From positions 3,224,001 to 3,288,000 of the forward strand of contig NZ_CP114065.1 in NCBI RefSeq assembly GCF_027627575.1: a DNA stretch of 64,000 bases, in the 5' to 3' direction. A program made the position numbers and the translations under genes. This DNA is from Kribbella sp. CA-293567 (GTDB lineage Bacteria; Actinomycetota; Actinomycetes; Propionibacteriales; Kribbellaceae). Below are positions 49,401 to 57,858 of the stretch, piece after piece (within the stretch, counting starts at the first letter, position 1; each line of letters opens with the position of its first letter). The notes below the pieces were generated by a model that did not search any database, had not been told where the DNA came from, and saw only the letters and a list, made by a program, of their open reading frames with translations.

Positions 49401-51932
49401 GACGAGTTGCGCGATCCCGGCAGTCAACTGGTCAACGACCTGACCGCCGAGATCGCCGCGCGGCCGGTCGGCCACGAGGCGGTCGCCGATCTCTACCTGT
49501 CCTGGCCCGGAACGCCGGAGAACCAGCAGGAGGCGTCCGACCGGTTGCGGGAGGTCGTCGCCGCGCTGCCGTTCAGGTCCCACGTACGCCGGGTCGCGAT
49601 CGCGGTGGTGCCCGGGAACGGCCGGGAGGTCTGGTACTTCACCTACCGCCCGTCTTCGACGGCACTGGCCCGCGACGGCATCGTCGAGGACGACAACGTC
49701 CGTGGCGTGCACCCGATGGTCGGCCGCCGGCTGAACCTGTGGCGGCTGCGCGACTTCCGGATCACCCGGCTGGACGCGCCGGAGGACGTGCTGCTCTACC
49801 ACTGTGTTGCCCGCGACAACGAAGCCGACGAGCGCCTGGTGGCGCTGGCGCAGGTCCGCCAGTTCGCCGTCGTCCGGGGTGAGGACGGCAAGGTCACGTC
49901 GCTGCCGCACGTCGAGCGCGCGATCGCGAACTGCCTGGAAGGCATCCGCCGGGCCCGTACGGCGCGCGGCGCGGCCGGCGCCCGGCTGGAGATGAACCAC
50001 GTCTGGGTGACGGTCTGGCCGGTCATCGACGGGCAGGTCGCCGAGCTCACCGCCCTGCAGCGCAACATCGCGCCGCTGACGTCGGGCGCCGGGATCGAGG
50101 AGGTCGTCGTCACCGGCCGGGTGATCGGCTCGAACGGCCAGCCGTTCCCGGTCGTCGGCCGGTTCTACTACCAGCCCGGCGCGGGCGTCGTGACCGCGGT
50201 CGAGCGGCCGGCCACCGAGCCGCTCAAGCCGCTCGACGACTACGCCCAGAAGGTCCTGCGGGCCCGCCGGCGCAACACCGTCTACCCGTACGAGGTGGCC
50301 GGCATGGTGGTCGGCGCGGGCGGCAGCTTCGTCGAGCACGACCTGGACGACGCCGGCGCCCTGGTCCCGGTCCAGCGGCCCCGCGGCCTGAACAAGGCCG
50401 GCCTGATCGTCGGCGTGATCAGTACGCCGACCCGCCGGCACCCCGAAGGCGTCACCCGGGTGGTGCTCAGCGGCGACCCGACGAAGGCGCTCGGCGCGGT
50501 CGCCGAGGCGGAGTGCGCGCGGATCATCGCCGCCCTCGACCTGGCCGAGCGGCTCGGCGTACCGATCGAGTGGTTCGCGGTCTCGGCCGGTGCCCGGATC
50601 TCGATGGACTCCGGCACCGAGAACATGGACTGGGTGGCGAAGGCGCTGAAGCGGATCGTCGAGTTCACCCAGGCCGGCGGCGAGGTGAACATCGTTGTCG
50701 CAGGCATCAATGTCGGCGCGCAGCCGTACTGGAACGCCGAAGCCACCATGCTGATGCACACCAAGGGCATCCTGGTGATGACGCCGGACAGCGCGATGGT
50801 GCTGACCGGCAAGCAGACGCTGGACTTCGCCGGCGGGGTCTCGGCCGAGGACAACTTCGGCATCGGCGGTTACGACCGGGTGATGGGGCCGAACGGGCAG
50901 GCGCAGTACTGGGCACCCGATCTGGCCGGTGCGCGCGACATCCTGATGGCGCACTACGACCACACCTACGTCGTACCGGGGGAGAGCGGGCCGCGGCGCG
51001 CGCCGAGCTCCGACCCGCACGACCGCGACGTCACGTTGTTCCCGCACGACCCGGTGGACGGCGGGTTCAGCACCGTCGGCCAGATCTTCGCGGCCGAGAC
51101 CAACCCCGACCGCAAGAAGGCGTTCGACATCCGCACGCTGATGCGGGCGGTCTCCGACCAGGACCACCCGATGCTGGAGCGCTGGGCCGGGATGGCCGAC
51201 GCGGAGACGGCCGTGGTCGCCGACACCCGGCTCGGCGGGCTCTCGGTCTGCCTGCTCGGGATCGAGTCCAAGCCGGTTCCGCGGCGGGGCTTCCCGCCCA
51301 CCGACGGGCCGGACACCTACAACGGCGGCACGCTGTTCCCGCGGTCGTCGAAGAAGGCGGCCCGCGCCATCAACGTTGCCAGCGGCAACCGTCCGCTGGT
51401 GGTGCTGGCGAACCTGTCGGGCTTCGACGGTTCACCGGAGTCGATGCGCAACCTGCAGCTGGAGTACGGCGCCGAGATCGGCCGCGCGATCGTCAACTTC
51501 CAGGGGCCGATCGTGTTCTGCGTCGTCTCCCGGTACCACGGTGGCGCGTTCGTGGTGTTCTCCAAGACGCTGAACCCGAACATGACCGTGCTCGCGCTGG
51601 AGGGCTCCTTCGCCTCCGTGCTCGGTGGCGCGCCGGCGGCCGCGGTGGTGTTCTCCGGCGAGGTGAACAACCGCACCTCGGCGGACGCCCGGGTGACCGA
51701 GGTGTCGGCCCGGCTGACCGAGGCCGAGGGCGCCGAACGGGCCGCGCTGACCAACGAGCTGGCCGAGGTCCGCTCGGCGGTCCGGGCGGAGAAGCTGAGC
51801 GAGGTGGCGGCCGAGTTCGACCGCGTGCACAGCATCCACCGTGCCGTCGCGGTCGGTTCGGTCGACGCGGTCATCACCCCGCAGGAGCTGCGCCCGCAGC
51901 TCATCGCCGCTCTCGAAGCCAAGCTTTCCTGA
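46431..51932 (+). CDS. Single-chain, multidomain acyl-CoA carboxylase
   Basis: 1833 residues joining all activities of a biotin-dependent carboxylase. Order: biotin carboxylase (1 to about 450; ATP-grasp loop KATAGGGGRGIRM near 165, catalytic EVNTRLQVEHSITEL), a linking region, a biotinyl domain with biotin-lysine 621 in ESMKMETVL, a central region of about 600 residues, and a carboxyltransferase (about 1275-1800; YPYEVAGMVVG, GGYDRVMGPNGQAQYWAP). This order is that of eukaryotic acetyl-CoA carboxylase and not of the usual split actinobacterial AccA/AccD. It carboxylates an acyl-CoA to the malonyl-type product; the substrate is unknown. GTG start with AGGAG about ten bases upstream. The gene stands alone between two hairpins. 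Confidence 0.92.
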   Translation: MFSRIAIVNRGEAAMRLINAVRELNAETGSHIETVALYTDAERTATFVREADLTYPLGPAADRPYLDHAKLEKALTETGADAAWVGWGFVAEDPAFAELCGRIGVTFIGPSAEAMRKLGDKIGSKLIAEEVGVPVAPWSRGAVGSLDAALASADEIGYPVMLKATAGGGGRGIRMIRDDAEMREAYQRTSDEALRAFGSGIVFLESLVTGARHVEVQVIADGQGTAWALGVRDCSVQRRNQKVIEESASPVLTADQNLELKKSAERLALAVGYSGAGTVEFLYQPADKLFAFLEVNTRLQVEHSITELTTEVDLVKAQIHVASGGRLEGLQPAEHGHAIEARLNAEDPDRDFAPSPGRIARLRLPSGPGIRVDTGVSEGDEIPADFDSMIAKIIAYGRTRDEALGRLRRAMADTTVVLEGGATNKSFVLELLDQPEVIDGSADTGWIDRVRGEGRLVSSRHSGVALIVAAIEAYEEAERVERQRLLETARGGRPQVQHEVGRAIALKLRGAAYKVSVARIGPHRYRAGVGSGDDLQYLDVELDRLDAYDARIVVAGRRFRLITATHGPVHLVEVDGVTHRVSRDEGGVLRAPAPALVVATPVAVGAEVEAGAPVLVLESMKMETVLYAPFKAIVRELPVSTGIQVETGAPLLRLELIGDADVKVETAEGADLELPEPQERETAAERATRGLDDLRGMLLGFDIDPRDEGRTLTAYLEARAELADPPVGEEIKVLRLFADLAELSRNRPVGEDLNTELRVHSPKEHFHTYLQTLDTERAGLPAEFCERLTRVLSHYGVTELDRSEELTDAVFRIFLAQQRTSPDVLLVTALLQQWLVEPLPESPLDAEANALLDHLVLATQLRFPVIGDLARSVRFRWFDQPLVDQARAEVLSVVGDELATLALDPAAPDYAERIEALATIPEQIVRFLAERLANGVNGNEPMLEVLVRRHYLEHELHDLRNTSVNGRAVTTADYTLDERPTHLVSTVGTVDELRDPGSQLVNDLTAEIAARPVGHEAVADLYLSWPGTPENQQEASDRLREVVAALPFRSHVRRVAIAVVPGNGREVWYFTYRPSSTALARDGIVEDDNVRGVHPMVGRRLNLWRLRDFRITRLDAPEDVLLYHCVARDNEADERLVALAQVRQFAVVRGEDGKVTSLPHVERAIANCLEGIRRARTARGAAGARLEMNHVWVTVWPVIDGQVAELTALQRNIAPLTSGAGIEEVVVTGRVIGSNGQPFPVVGRFYYQPGAGVVTAVERPATEPLKPLDDYAQKVLRARRRNTVYPYEVAGMVVGAGGSFVEHDLDDAGALVPVQRPRGLNKAGLIVGVISTPTRRHPEGVTRVVLSGDPTKALGAVAEAECARIIAALDLAERLGVPIEWFAVSAGARISMDSGTENMDWVAKALKRIVEFTQAGGEVNIVVAGINVGAQPYWNAEATMLMHTKGILVMTPDSAMVLTGKQTLDFAGGVSAEDNFGIGGYDRVMGPNGQAQYWAPDLAGARDILMAHYDHTYVVPGESGPRRAPSSDPHDRDVTLFPHDPVDGGFSTVGQIFAAETNPDRKKAFDIRTLMRAVSDQDHPMLERWAGMADAETAVVADTRLGGLSVCLLGIESKPVPRRGFPPTDGPDTYNGGTLFPRSSKKAARAINVASGNRPLVVLANLSGFDGSPESMRNLQLEYGAEIGRAIVNFQGPIVFCVVSRYHGGAFVVFSKTLNPNMTVLALEGSFASVLGGAPAAAVVFSGEVNNRTSADARVTEVSARLTEAEGAERAALTNELAEVRSAVRAEKLSEVAAEFDRVHSIHRAVAVGSVDAVITPQELRPQLIAALEAKLS

Positions 51933-51941
51933 CCCCGCGGT

Positions 51942-53213
51942 TCACTCCCCACCCGCTCGGCGGTCGGCCGCCGAGCGGGTGGGGTGCGGGACGGCCAGGG
52001 CGATGGTGAGGTCCAGGACGGTCTGCGGGTCTTCGAGGCGGCCGCCGTACAGGTCGCGGATCTGGCCCATGCGGTAGCGCACGGTCTGCGGGTGGACGTG
52101 CAGCGCCGCGGCGACCTCGTCGCGGCGGCCGAGGTGGAGGAGCCACTCGCGCAGCGTCTCCTCCAGTCGCTCGGCGGTGCCCGGGCGGAGAGTCTCGAAA
52201 GGCGCGAGGACCTGGCGCCTGAGGTCGTCCAGGGCCGCGGCGTCGGAGGTGACCACGAAGGTGGTCAGGTGGCGCTCGGTGTCGACCGGGGCGTCGGGCT
52301 CGGCCGTGAGCCCGAGCTGCCGCGCTCGAAGGGCCCGCTGGTACGACGTCCGCACGGTTGTCCACGGCTGGGGCGGACCGACCCACGCCTGGTAGCCGCG
52401 CAGGTTGCGGAGCAGCACCGACCGGCGTGAACCTTCGGCGTCGGGCACCAGCAGGACGGCGACCTCGGAGGTGTCCGCGCCGATCACCTCGCCGGTGAGC
52501 TCTTCGAGATCGGTCTCGGGGCGAAGGGTTCTGGGGTCCAGGGCACCGAGCATGCTGCGGACGTGGGCGCTCGGCAGGATCACCGCCGTCAAGGTGCGAG
52601 GCGGCTCCCAGTCGGCCCGGCTTGCCCGGCTGACCAGCTGATCGGGCGGATCGCCGCGCAGGAGGCCCAGGCTCAGCTCCTGGAGATAGCGCTCTCTGAC
52701 CCGGCCGGTGGTCGCCAGTTCGTCGGTGTGGCCGGAGACGCTGGCCGCGGACAGTTCGTCGATGTAGGCGAAGACCAGTTCGGCGAACCTGGCCAGGGTG
52801 TCGGCGGAGAGGCCTGCTTCCACCGCCGTCCGGGACAGTTCGCGCCACGACACCCGCGCCCCCACCCGGTACGCCGCGAGCAGGGCGTCCATCGCGCGGC
52901 CGCTGCGGGCCTCGCCCCGGCCGAGCACGTAGGCCCCTTCGAGCGCGGGGGCGAGCGGAGTACCGGGATCGCCGCTGCTGGCCAGCCGGAGGAAACCGCC
53001 CAGGGCGAGCTGGACCGCGCCGGCGATCTTGGCGCCCATCGGGCCGGCCAGCGCGTTGGTGTAGCCGGGGACTTCGACGATGATGGCGGTCACGGTGAGC
53101 CCGGCGATCTCCGGCAGCCGGGAGCGGAGCAGCTCGACCGCCTGGTCGCCCAGCTCGAGTTCGGCGGCGCCACGGGCCGTCCGGCTCGCGTGCTGGACCA
53201 GCTCCTCGGACAT
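51942..53213 (-). CDS. PucR/CdaR-type helix-turn-helix regulator
   Basis: 423 residues. The C-terminal helix-turn-helix (HTH_30) reads RDEVAAALHVHPQTVRYRMG and IRDLYGGRLEDPQTVLDL. The middle has a GGDEF-like CdaR domain, and the N-terminal 170 residues form a helical sensor region seen in actinobacterial PucR proteins. The ATG at 53213 follows GGAGGAAAC; a GTG at 53252 is in frame but lacks a ribosome-binding site. It is divergent from a ferredoxin reductase and fatty acid desaturase pair across 86 bases and is the obvious candidate regulator of it, possibly sensing lipid status. Its last codons contain a hairpin that may terminate the carboxylase gene. Confidence 0.88.
   Translation of the reverse strand: MSEELVQHASRTARGAAELELGDQAVELLRSRLPEIAGLTVTAIIVEVPGYTNALAGPMGAKIAGAVQLALGGFLRLASSGDPGTPLAPALEGAYVLGRGEARSGRAMDALLAAYRVGARVSWRELSRTAVEAGLSADTLARFAELVFAYIDELSAASVSGHTDELATTGRVRERYLQELSLGLLRGDPPDQLVSRASRADWEPPRTLTAVILPSAHVRSMLGALDPRTLRPETDLEELTGEVIGADTSEVAVLLVPDAEGSRRSVLLRNLRGYQAWVGPPQPWTTVRTSYQRALRARQLGLTAEPDAPVDTERHLTTFVVTSDAAALDDLRRQVLAPFETLRPGTAERLEETLREWLLHLGRRDEVAAALHVHPQTVRYRMGQIRDLYGGRLEDPQTVLDLTIALAVPHPTRSAADRRAGGE
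51947..51984 (+). terminator. Terminator hairpin embedded in the 3' end of the pucR-like gene
   Basis: Perfect 17-bp stem CCCCACCCGCTCGGCGG / CCGCCGAGCGGGTGGGG with loop TCGG, starting 15 bases after the carboxylase stop. It lies within the final codons of the convergent regulator gene, so the sequence does double duty. Confidence 0.7.
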
Positions 53214-53299
53214 TTTTTGTTTCCTCCGAACAAGATCGCCGAACAGATTCACCGCTGACGGTCATGAAACTACACCTCGCGTCGAGGATGCTGGAAGAC

Positions 53300-54394
53300 A
53301 TGACCACGTTTGCGTCCGACGCCCAAGCCCCGGGCAACCTCCGGGGCCGGCTGCGTGACCGGCTGTGGCGGGTCGCGGCCGCCGCCACTCATCCGCTCGA
53401 GCCCGCCGACTATCTCGACATGTTCCGGCCACTGCGCGCCGGCGCGGACCTCCGCGCCCGGGTGGTCGAGGTCCGTCCCGAGACCGCTGACGCGGTGACC
53501 GTCGTACTGCGGCCCGGCGCTGCCTGGCGCGGGCACCAGCCGGGCCAGTACGTCCGGATCGGCCTCGAGGTCGACGGCATCCGGCTGTGGCGCTCCTACT
53601 CTCTGACGTCCGCTCCGGGCAGCGAACTGCTGACCATCACGGCCAAGGCTGTCCCGGACGGCCTGGTCAGCGCTCATCTCGCGCAGGAGCTGCGTCCCGG
53701 CCAGCTGGTGCATCTCGACCAGGCGGTCGGCGACTTCGTGCTACCGGCGCAGGCGCCGCGCAAGGTCCTGTTCGTCACCGGCGGCAGCGGCATCACGCCC
53801 GTGATGGGGATGCTGCGCTCCGGCCTCGACCGGCTCGGCGATGTGGTGCTGGTGCACTCCGCGGCCTGTGCCGACGACGTGATCTTCGGAGCCGAGCTGC
53901 GGGAGTTCGCCGATGACGGCCGGCTCCGGCTGGTCGAGCAGCACACCGACACCGACGGCCGGCTCGACGTGGCCGCGCTCGCGGACGTCGTACCGGATCT
54001 GGCGGAGCGGGAGACCTGGGCCTGCGGGCCCGCCGGTCTGCTGGACGCGCTGGAGGAGCAGTGGGCGACGCTCGAACTGAGTGAGCTGCACACCGAACGA
54101 TTCCGGACCGCGCTCGCCGAGCCCGGTGAGGGCGGCACTGTCACCTTCAGCGGCACCGGGACGGTGGTCGAGCTCGACGGCACGACGCCGATCCTGGACG
54201 CGGGGGAGCAGAACGGCGTGCTGATGCCGTCCGGCTGCCGGATGGGGATCTGCTTCTCCTGTGTCCTTCCGCTGAACTCGGGCTCGGTCCGCGATCTCCG
54301 CTCCGGCGAGGTCACCACCGCGGCGCCCGGCGACGGCGTACTCGTCCAGACCTGCATCTCGGCCGCGGCCGGCGCGTGCGACATCGATTGTTGA
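53300..54394 (+). CDS. Ferredoxin reductase with C-terminal 2Fe-2S domain (desaturase electron donor)
   Basis: About 364 residues. It has an FAD-binding domain (RLWRSYSLTSAPG near 95-107), an NAD(P) domain (FVTGGSGITPVMGML near 170-185; TWACGPAGLLDALE) and a C-terminal plant-type ferredoxin domain (PSGCRMGICFSCVLPL and a final QTCIS) with all four cluster cysteines. It passes electrons from NAD(P)H to a non-haem di-iron enzyme, here surely the desaturase 13 bases downstream. The pair resembles Rv3230c-DesA3 (Rv3229c) of Mycobacterium tuberculosis. I chose the ATG at 53300; in-frame ATGs at 53264 and 53288 exist and the ribosome-binding sites do not decide. Confidence 0.93.
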   Translation: MTTFASDAQAPGNLRGRLRDRLWRVAAAATHPLEPADYLDMFRPLRAGADLRARVVEVRPETADAVTVVLRPGAAWRGHQPGQYVRIGLEVDGIRLWRSYSLTSAPGSELLTITAKAVPDGLVSAHLAQELRPGQLVHLDQAVGDFVLPAQAPRKVLFVTGGSGITPVMGMLRSGLDRLGDVVLVHSAACADDVIFGAELREFADDGRLRLVEQHTDTDGRLDVAALADVVPDLAERETWACGPAGLLDALEEQWATLELSELHTERFRTALAEPGEGGTVTFSGTGTVVELDGTTPILDAGEQNGVLMPSGCRMGICFSCVLPLNSGSVRDLRSGEVTTAAPGDGVLVQTCISAAAGACDIDC

Positions 54395-54407
54395 GGAAGA
54401 AGAGCTG

Positions 54408-55565
54408 ATGACCGTTCTGCAGAAGAAGGCCGACAACCCGATCGCCCACCTCAGCGCCGACGACATCGAGGAGATCGGCCGGCGTCTCGACGCGATCCGG
54501 GCCGAGGTGATCGCCGCCCGCGGCGCGTCCGACGCGGCGTACATCCGCAAGGTGATCAGCGTCCAGCGCAAGCTGGAGCTGGGCAGCCGGGCCGTGCTGC
54601 TGGCGTCGCTGTTCCCGCCGGCCTGGATCGTCGGCACGGCCGGCCTGTCGGTGGCCAAGATCCTGGAGAACATGGAGATCGGCCACAACGTCATGCACGG
54701 CCAGTGGGACTGGATGCGGGACCCGAAGATCCACTCCACCCAGTGGGAGTGGGACCACGTCTCGCCGTCGGAGCAGTGGAAGCACTCGCACAACGAGCTG
54801 CACCACACCTACACCAACGTGGTCGGCAAGGACAACGACCTCGGCTACGGCATCATGCGCGTCGACGAGGACCAGAAGTGGTACCCGGCCTACCTGGCCC
54901 AGCCGCTGTGGAACTTCGTCAACGCCTGCTTCTTCGAGTACGGCATCGCCGCCTACGACCTGGAGCTGGGCAAGAACCTGGCGACCAAGCAGCGCCGGCA
55001 GGACCCCGCCTTCAAGGCCCGCACCAAAGAGGTGTTCAAGAAGATCCGGGGCCAGATGAAGAAGGACTACGTCGTCCACCCGCTGCTGTCCGGCCCGTCG
55101 GCGCTGCACACGCTGGCCGCCAACTTCACCGCGAACGTCGTACGCAACCTGTGGTCGCACTCGGTGATCATGTGCGGGCACTTCCCCGAGGGCGTCGAGA
55201 CGTTCGAGAAGAAGTCGATCGAGGGCGAGACCCGGGGCGAGTGGTACCTGCGGCAGATGCTCGGCTCGGCCAACATCTCCGGCGGCCGCGCGATGCACAT
55301 CATGACCGGGAACCTGTCGTACCAGATCGAGCACCACCTGTTCCCGGACCTGCCGAGCAACCGGTACCAGGAGATCGCGCCGAAGGTGCAGCAGCTGTTC
55401 CGCGACTACAACCTCAAGTACACCACCGGCCCGCTGCCCAAGCAGGTCGCGTCGGCCTGGTCGAAGGTCATCCGGCTCTCGCTGCCCAACGACTTCGCGG
55501 CCAAGCTGGGCGCCGCAGCCCGGCTCAACCTGCGGCGCGGCGCCGGTGCCGAGCTGACTGCCTGA
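54408..55565 (+). CDS. Membrane acyl-CoA/fatty acid desaturase (DesA3-like)
   Basis: 385-residue integral membrane di-iron desaturase, probably delta-9 on stearoyl-type acyl-CoA. The three histidine boxes are HNVMH (93-97), HNELHH (128-133) and QIEHH (306-310), with a further His in HSHNE. Hydrophobic segments lie at about 62-84 and 160-182 and near 240. GAGGAAGAAGAG just upstream is a strong ribosome-binding site. It follows the ferredoxin reductase by 13 bases, forming a two-gene redox module. The product is an unsaturated membrane lipid acyl chain. Confidence 0.94.
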   Translation: MTVLQKKADNPIAHLSADDIEEIGRRLDAIRAEVIAARGASDAAYIRKVISVQRKLELGSRAVLLASLFPPAWIVGTAGLSVAKILENMEIGHNVMHGQWDWMRDPKIHSTQWEWDHVSPSEQWKHSHNELHHTYTNVVGKDNDLGYGIMRVDEDQKWYPAYLAQPLWNFVNACFFEYGIAAYDLELGKNLATKQRRQDPAFKARTKEVFKKIRGQMKKDYVVHPLLSGPSALHTLAANFTANVVRNLWSHSVIMCGHFPEGVETFEKKSIEGETRGEWYLRQMLGSANISGGRAMHIMTGNLSYQIEHHLFPDLPSNRYQEIAPKVQQLFRDYNLKYTTGPLPKQVASAWSKVIRLSLPNDFAAKLGAAARLNLRRGAGAELTA

Positions 55566-55622
55566 TCGGGCATTGTTTCGCTCTGTAAGCATTTCGTGAC
55601 CGGGATGACCTCGCCGACCCCT

Positions 55623-55628
55623 TAACCT
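55623..55628 (+). promoter_or_regulatory. -10 box of the penicillin-binding protein gene (leaderless)
   Basis: TAACCT, six bases before the ATG at 55635. GGGAG between them could also act as a weak ribosome-binding site if transcription starts further upstream. Confidence 0.4.
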
Positions 55629-55634
55629 GGGAGC

Positions 55635-57791
55635 ATGCGTTCAGGCGGGGGCTTACGCACCGGCGTTCAGGCGATGATCAAGTTCATCGGCGTGAGCGTG
55701 CTGGCCGGCGCGCTCGCCGCCGGGCTGGCGATCCCGTTCGCGGGATTCATCGGCAGCAGCAGTGCCGGCGTGGCCGGGTCGGTGCAGAACCTGCCGATGG
55801 AGCTGGAGCCCGAGACGCCGGCCGTTCGCAGCCGGATCCTCGCTGCCGACGGCAGCCTGATCGCCACCGTCTACGAGCAGAACCGCATCCCGGTGAAGCT
55901 CAGCCAGATCAGCCCGATCATGCGCCAGGCCATCATCGCGATCGAGGACTCCCGGTTCTACGAGCACGGCGCGCTCGACGCGAAGGGCACGCTGCGGGCG
56001 ATGGTCCGCAACCAGTCCGAGGGCGAGGTCCAGCAGGGCGGGTCGAGCATCACCCAGCAGTTCGTCAAGCTCACGCTGCTGGAGAAGGCCAAGACCGACG
56101 AGCAGCGGCGGCTCGCGACAGCGGTCACCTACCAGCGCAAGGTGGCCGAGCTGCGCTACGCGATCGGGATCGAGAGCCAGTACTCCAAGGACGAGATCCT
56201 CGAGCGGTATCTCAACCTGGTCAACTTCGGCGACGGCGCGTACGGCGTACAGACGGCGGCGCAGCACTACTTCCGGGTACCGGCCAAGGATCTCGACCTG
56301 GCTCAGTCCGCGCTGCTGGCCGGACTGGTGAAGAACCCGACCGGCTACGACCCGACCAACGATCTCAAACGCTCGAAGGAGCGCCGTGACGTGGTGCTGC
56401 GGCGGATGGCCGAGCTCGGCGTCGTCAGCCAGGCGCAGGCCGCGGCCGAGATCAAGAAGCCGATCGACCTGAGCCGGATGCGGAAGGTCCCGAACGGCTG
56501 CGCGAACTCGCCGTACCCGTTCTACTGCGAGTACGTCGTCTCGAAGCTGCTGGACAACCCCGCGCTCGGGCCGACGCCCAAGGAGCGTGACCACAAGCTG
56601 AAGACCGGTGGGATCACCGTCCGGACCTCGCTGGTGCCGAAGCTGCAGGCCGCCGCGCAGGCCTCGATCAACGCGCACACCAAGCGCACCGACACCGCCA
56701 TCGCGGCGGTCACGATCATCGAGCCGGGCACCGGTCTGGTGAAGGCGATGGTGCAGAGCCGGCCGTACGGCAACGGCCGCTACCAGACGGCGTACAACTA
56801 CAACGTCGAGAAGTCGTACGCCGGTGGCTACGGCGGCTTCCAGAACGGCTCGACGATGAAGGCGTTCACGGTCGCGGCGGCGCTGCAGCGGGGCCTGCCG
56901 ATGAGCTACCGGATCGACTCGCCGGCCCAGATCGACCTGAGCGGGAAGAAGTTCCGGACCTGCAAGGGCGTCACCGAGGACCCGGACTACAAGCCGAAGA
57001 ACTCCACCAAGAGCGGCGACCTGACGATGGTCGAGGCGGCGCGCGCCTCCACCAACACCTACTTCCTGCAGCTGTCCCAGCGCACCGGCCTGTGCGCGCC
57101 GGCGACGATCGCGGCCAAGCTGGGGATGTACAACGCGCAGACCCGCGGCCCGCTGAACCAGGTGGTGTCCTTCACGCTCGGCGTCGACTACACCACACCG
57201 CTGATGCTCGCCAACGCCTACGCGACCTTCGCGGCCCGCGGCAACTTCTGCACCCCGCACCTGGTCACCTCGATCGTCGACAAGACCGGGCGGCCGATCG
57301 CGACGCCGGGACGTAGTTGCCGGCAGGCCATCGCCAAGGAGGTGGCCGACGGCGTGAACCGGGTGCTGGGCGCGGTGATGGAGCCGGGCGGCACCGGTGG
57401 CCGGCTGAACTTCGGCCGGTACGACCTGGCCGGCAAGACCGGCACGATCCAGGAGAACCGCGCCGTCTGGTACGCCGGTTACGCGCCCAACCTGGCCGCC
57501 GCCGCGGTGGTCGCCGACGCCACCCTCGAGTACACGAACCTGATGTACGGCCACACCCTCAACGGCCGGGACATCTCGGACCCCACCGGCTCCGGTACGG
57601 CGGGCCCGCTGTGGAAGACCGCCATGCAGGGTGCCCTCAAGGGCCTGCCGGTCCGCCGCTTCGTCGCGCCGCCCGACCGGATGGTGAACGGCACGAAGGC
57701 ACAGCAGGAAGCCCAGAAGAAGCTCGACGCGCAGAAGAAGCTCGCCGCGAAGAAGCCGCCGGTACCCCCGGTGCCGCCGACGGTGCCCTGA
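55635..57791 (+). CDS. Class A penicillin-binding protein
   Basis: 718-residue bifunctional peptidoglycan synthase. A membrane anchor (IGVSVLAGALAAGLAIPFAG) is at 18-37. The GT51 glycosyltransferase has AIEDSRFYEHGALD with the catalytic Glu and QGGSSITQQFVK. The transpeptidase has Ser406-Thr-Met-Lys409 (NGSTMKAF), the SxN motif in ASTNTYF, and KTGT at 601-604. A Lys/Ala-rich C-terminal tail ends in Pro repeats (PPVPPVPPTVP). Acts outside the membrane on lipid II. The ATG start has a TAACCT box six bases upstream. No PASTA domain is present. Confidence 0.95.
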   Translation: MRSGGGLRTGVQAMIKFIGVSVLAGALAAGLAIPFAGFIGSSSAGVAGSVQNLPMELEPETPAVRSRILAADGSLIATVYEQNRIPVKLSQISPIMRQAIIAIEDSRFYEHGALDAKGTLRAMVRNQSEGEVQQGGSSITQQFVKLTLLEKAKTDEQRRLATAVTYQRKVAELRYAIGIESQYSKDEILERYLNLVNFGDGAYGVQTAAQHYFRVPAKDLDLAQSALLAGLVKNPTGYDPTNDLKRSKERRDVVLRRMAELGVVSQAQAAAEIKKPIDLSRMRKVPNGCANSPYPFYCEYVVSKLLDNPALGPTPKERDHKLKTGGITVRTSLVPKLQAAAQASINAHTKRTDTAIAAVTIIEPGTGLVKAMVQSRPYGNGRYQTAYNYNVEKSYAGGYGGFQNGSTMKAFTVAAALQRGLPMSYRIDSPAQIDLSGKKFRTCKGVTEDPDYKPKNSTKSGDLTMVEAARASTNTYFLQLSQRTGLCAPATIAAKLGMYNAQTRGPLNQVVSFTLGVDYTTPLMLANAYATFAARGNFCTPHLVTSIVDKTGRPIATPGRSCRQAIAKEVADGVNRVLGAVMEPGGTGGRLNFGRYDLAGKTGTIQENRAVWYAGYAPNLAAAAVVADATLEYTNLMYGHTLNGRDISDPTGSGTAGPLWKTAMQGALKGLPVRRFVAPPDRMVNGTKAQQEAQKKLDAQKKLAAKKPPVPPVPPTVP

Positions 57792-57858
57792 CCTCGACGA
57801 AGGCCGTGACCTGCAACGAACGGGGCCGGCCGAGCGTCCAACGCCTGAGGTGATCATC

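Noticed and set aside
46326..51167. A 1613-codon open frame antisense to the acyl-CoA carboxylase gene
   Set aside because: Its composition (Val/Arg/Asp/Leu/His-rich, no motif) is that of a codon-phase shadow in high-GC DNA, and the opposite strand encodes an unmistakable enzyme.
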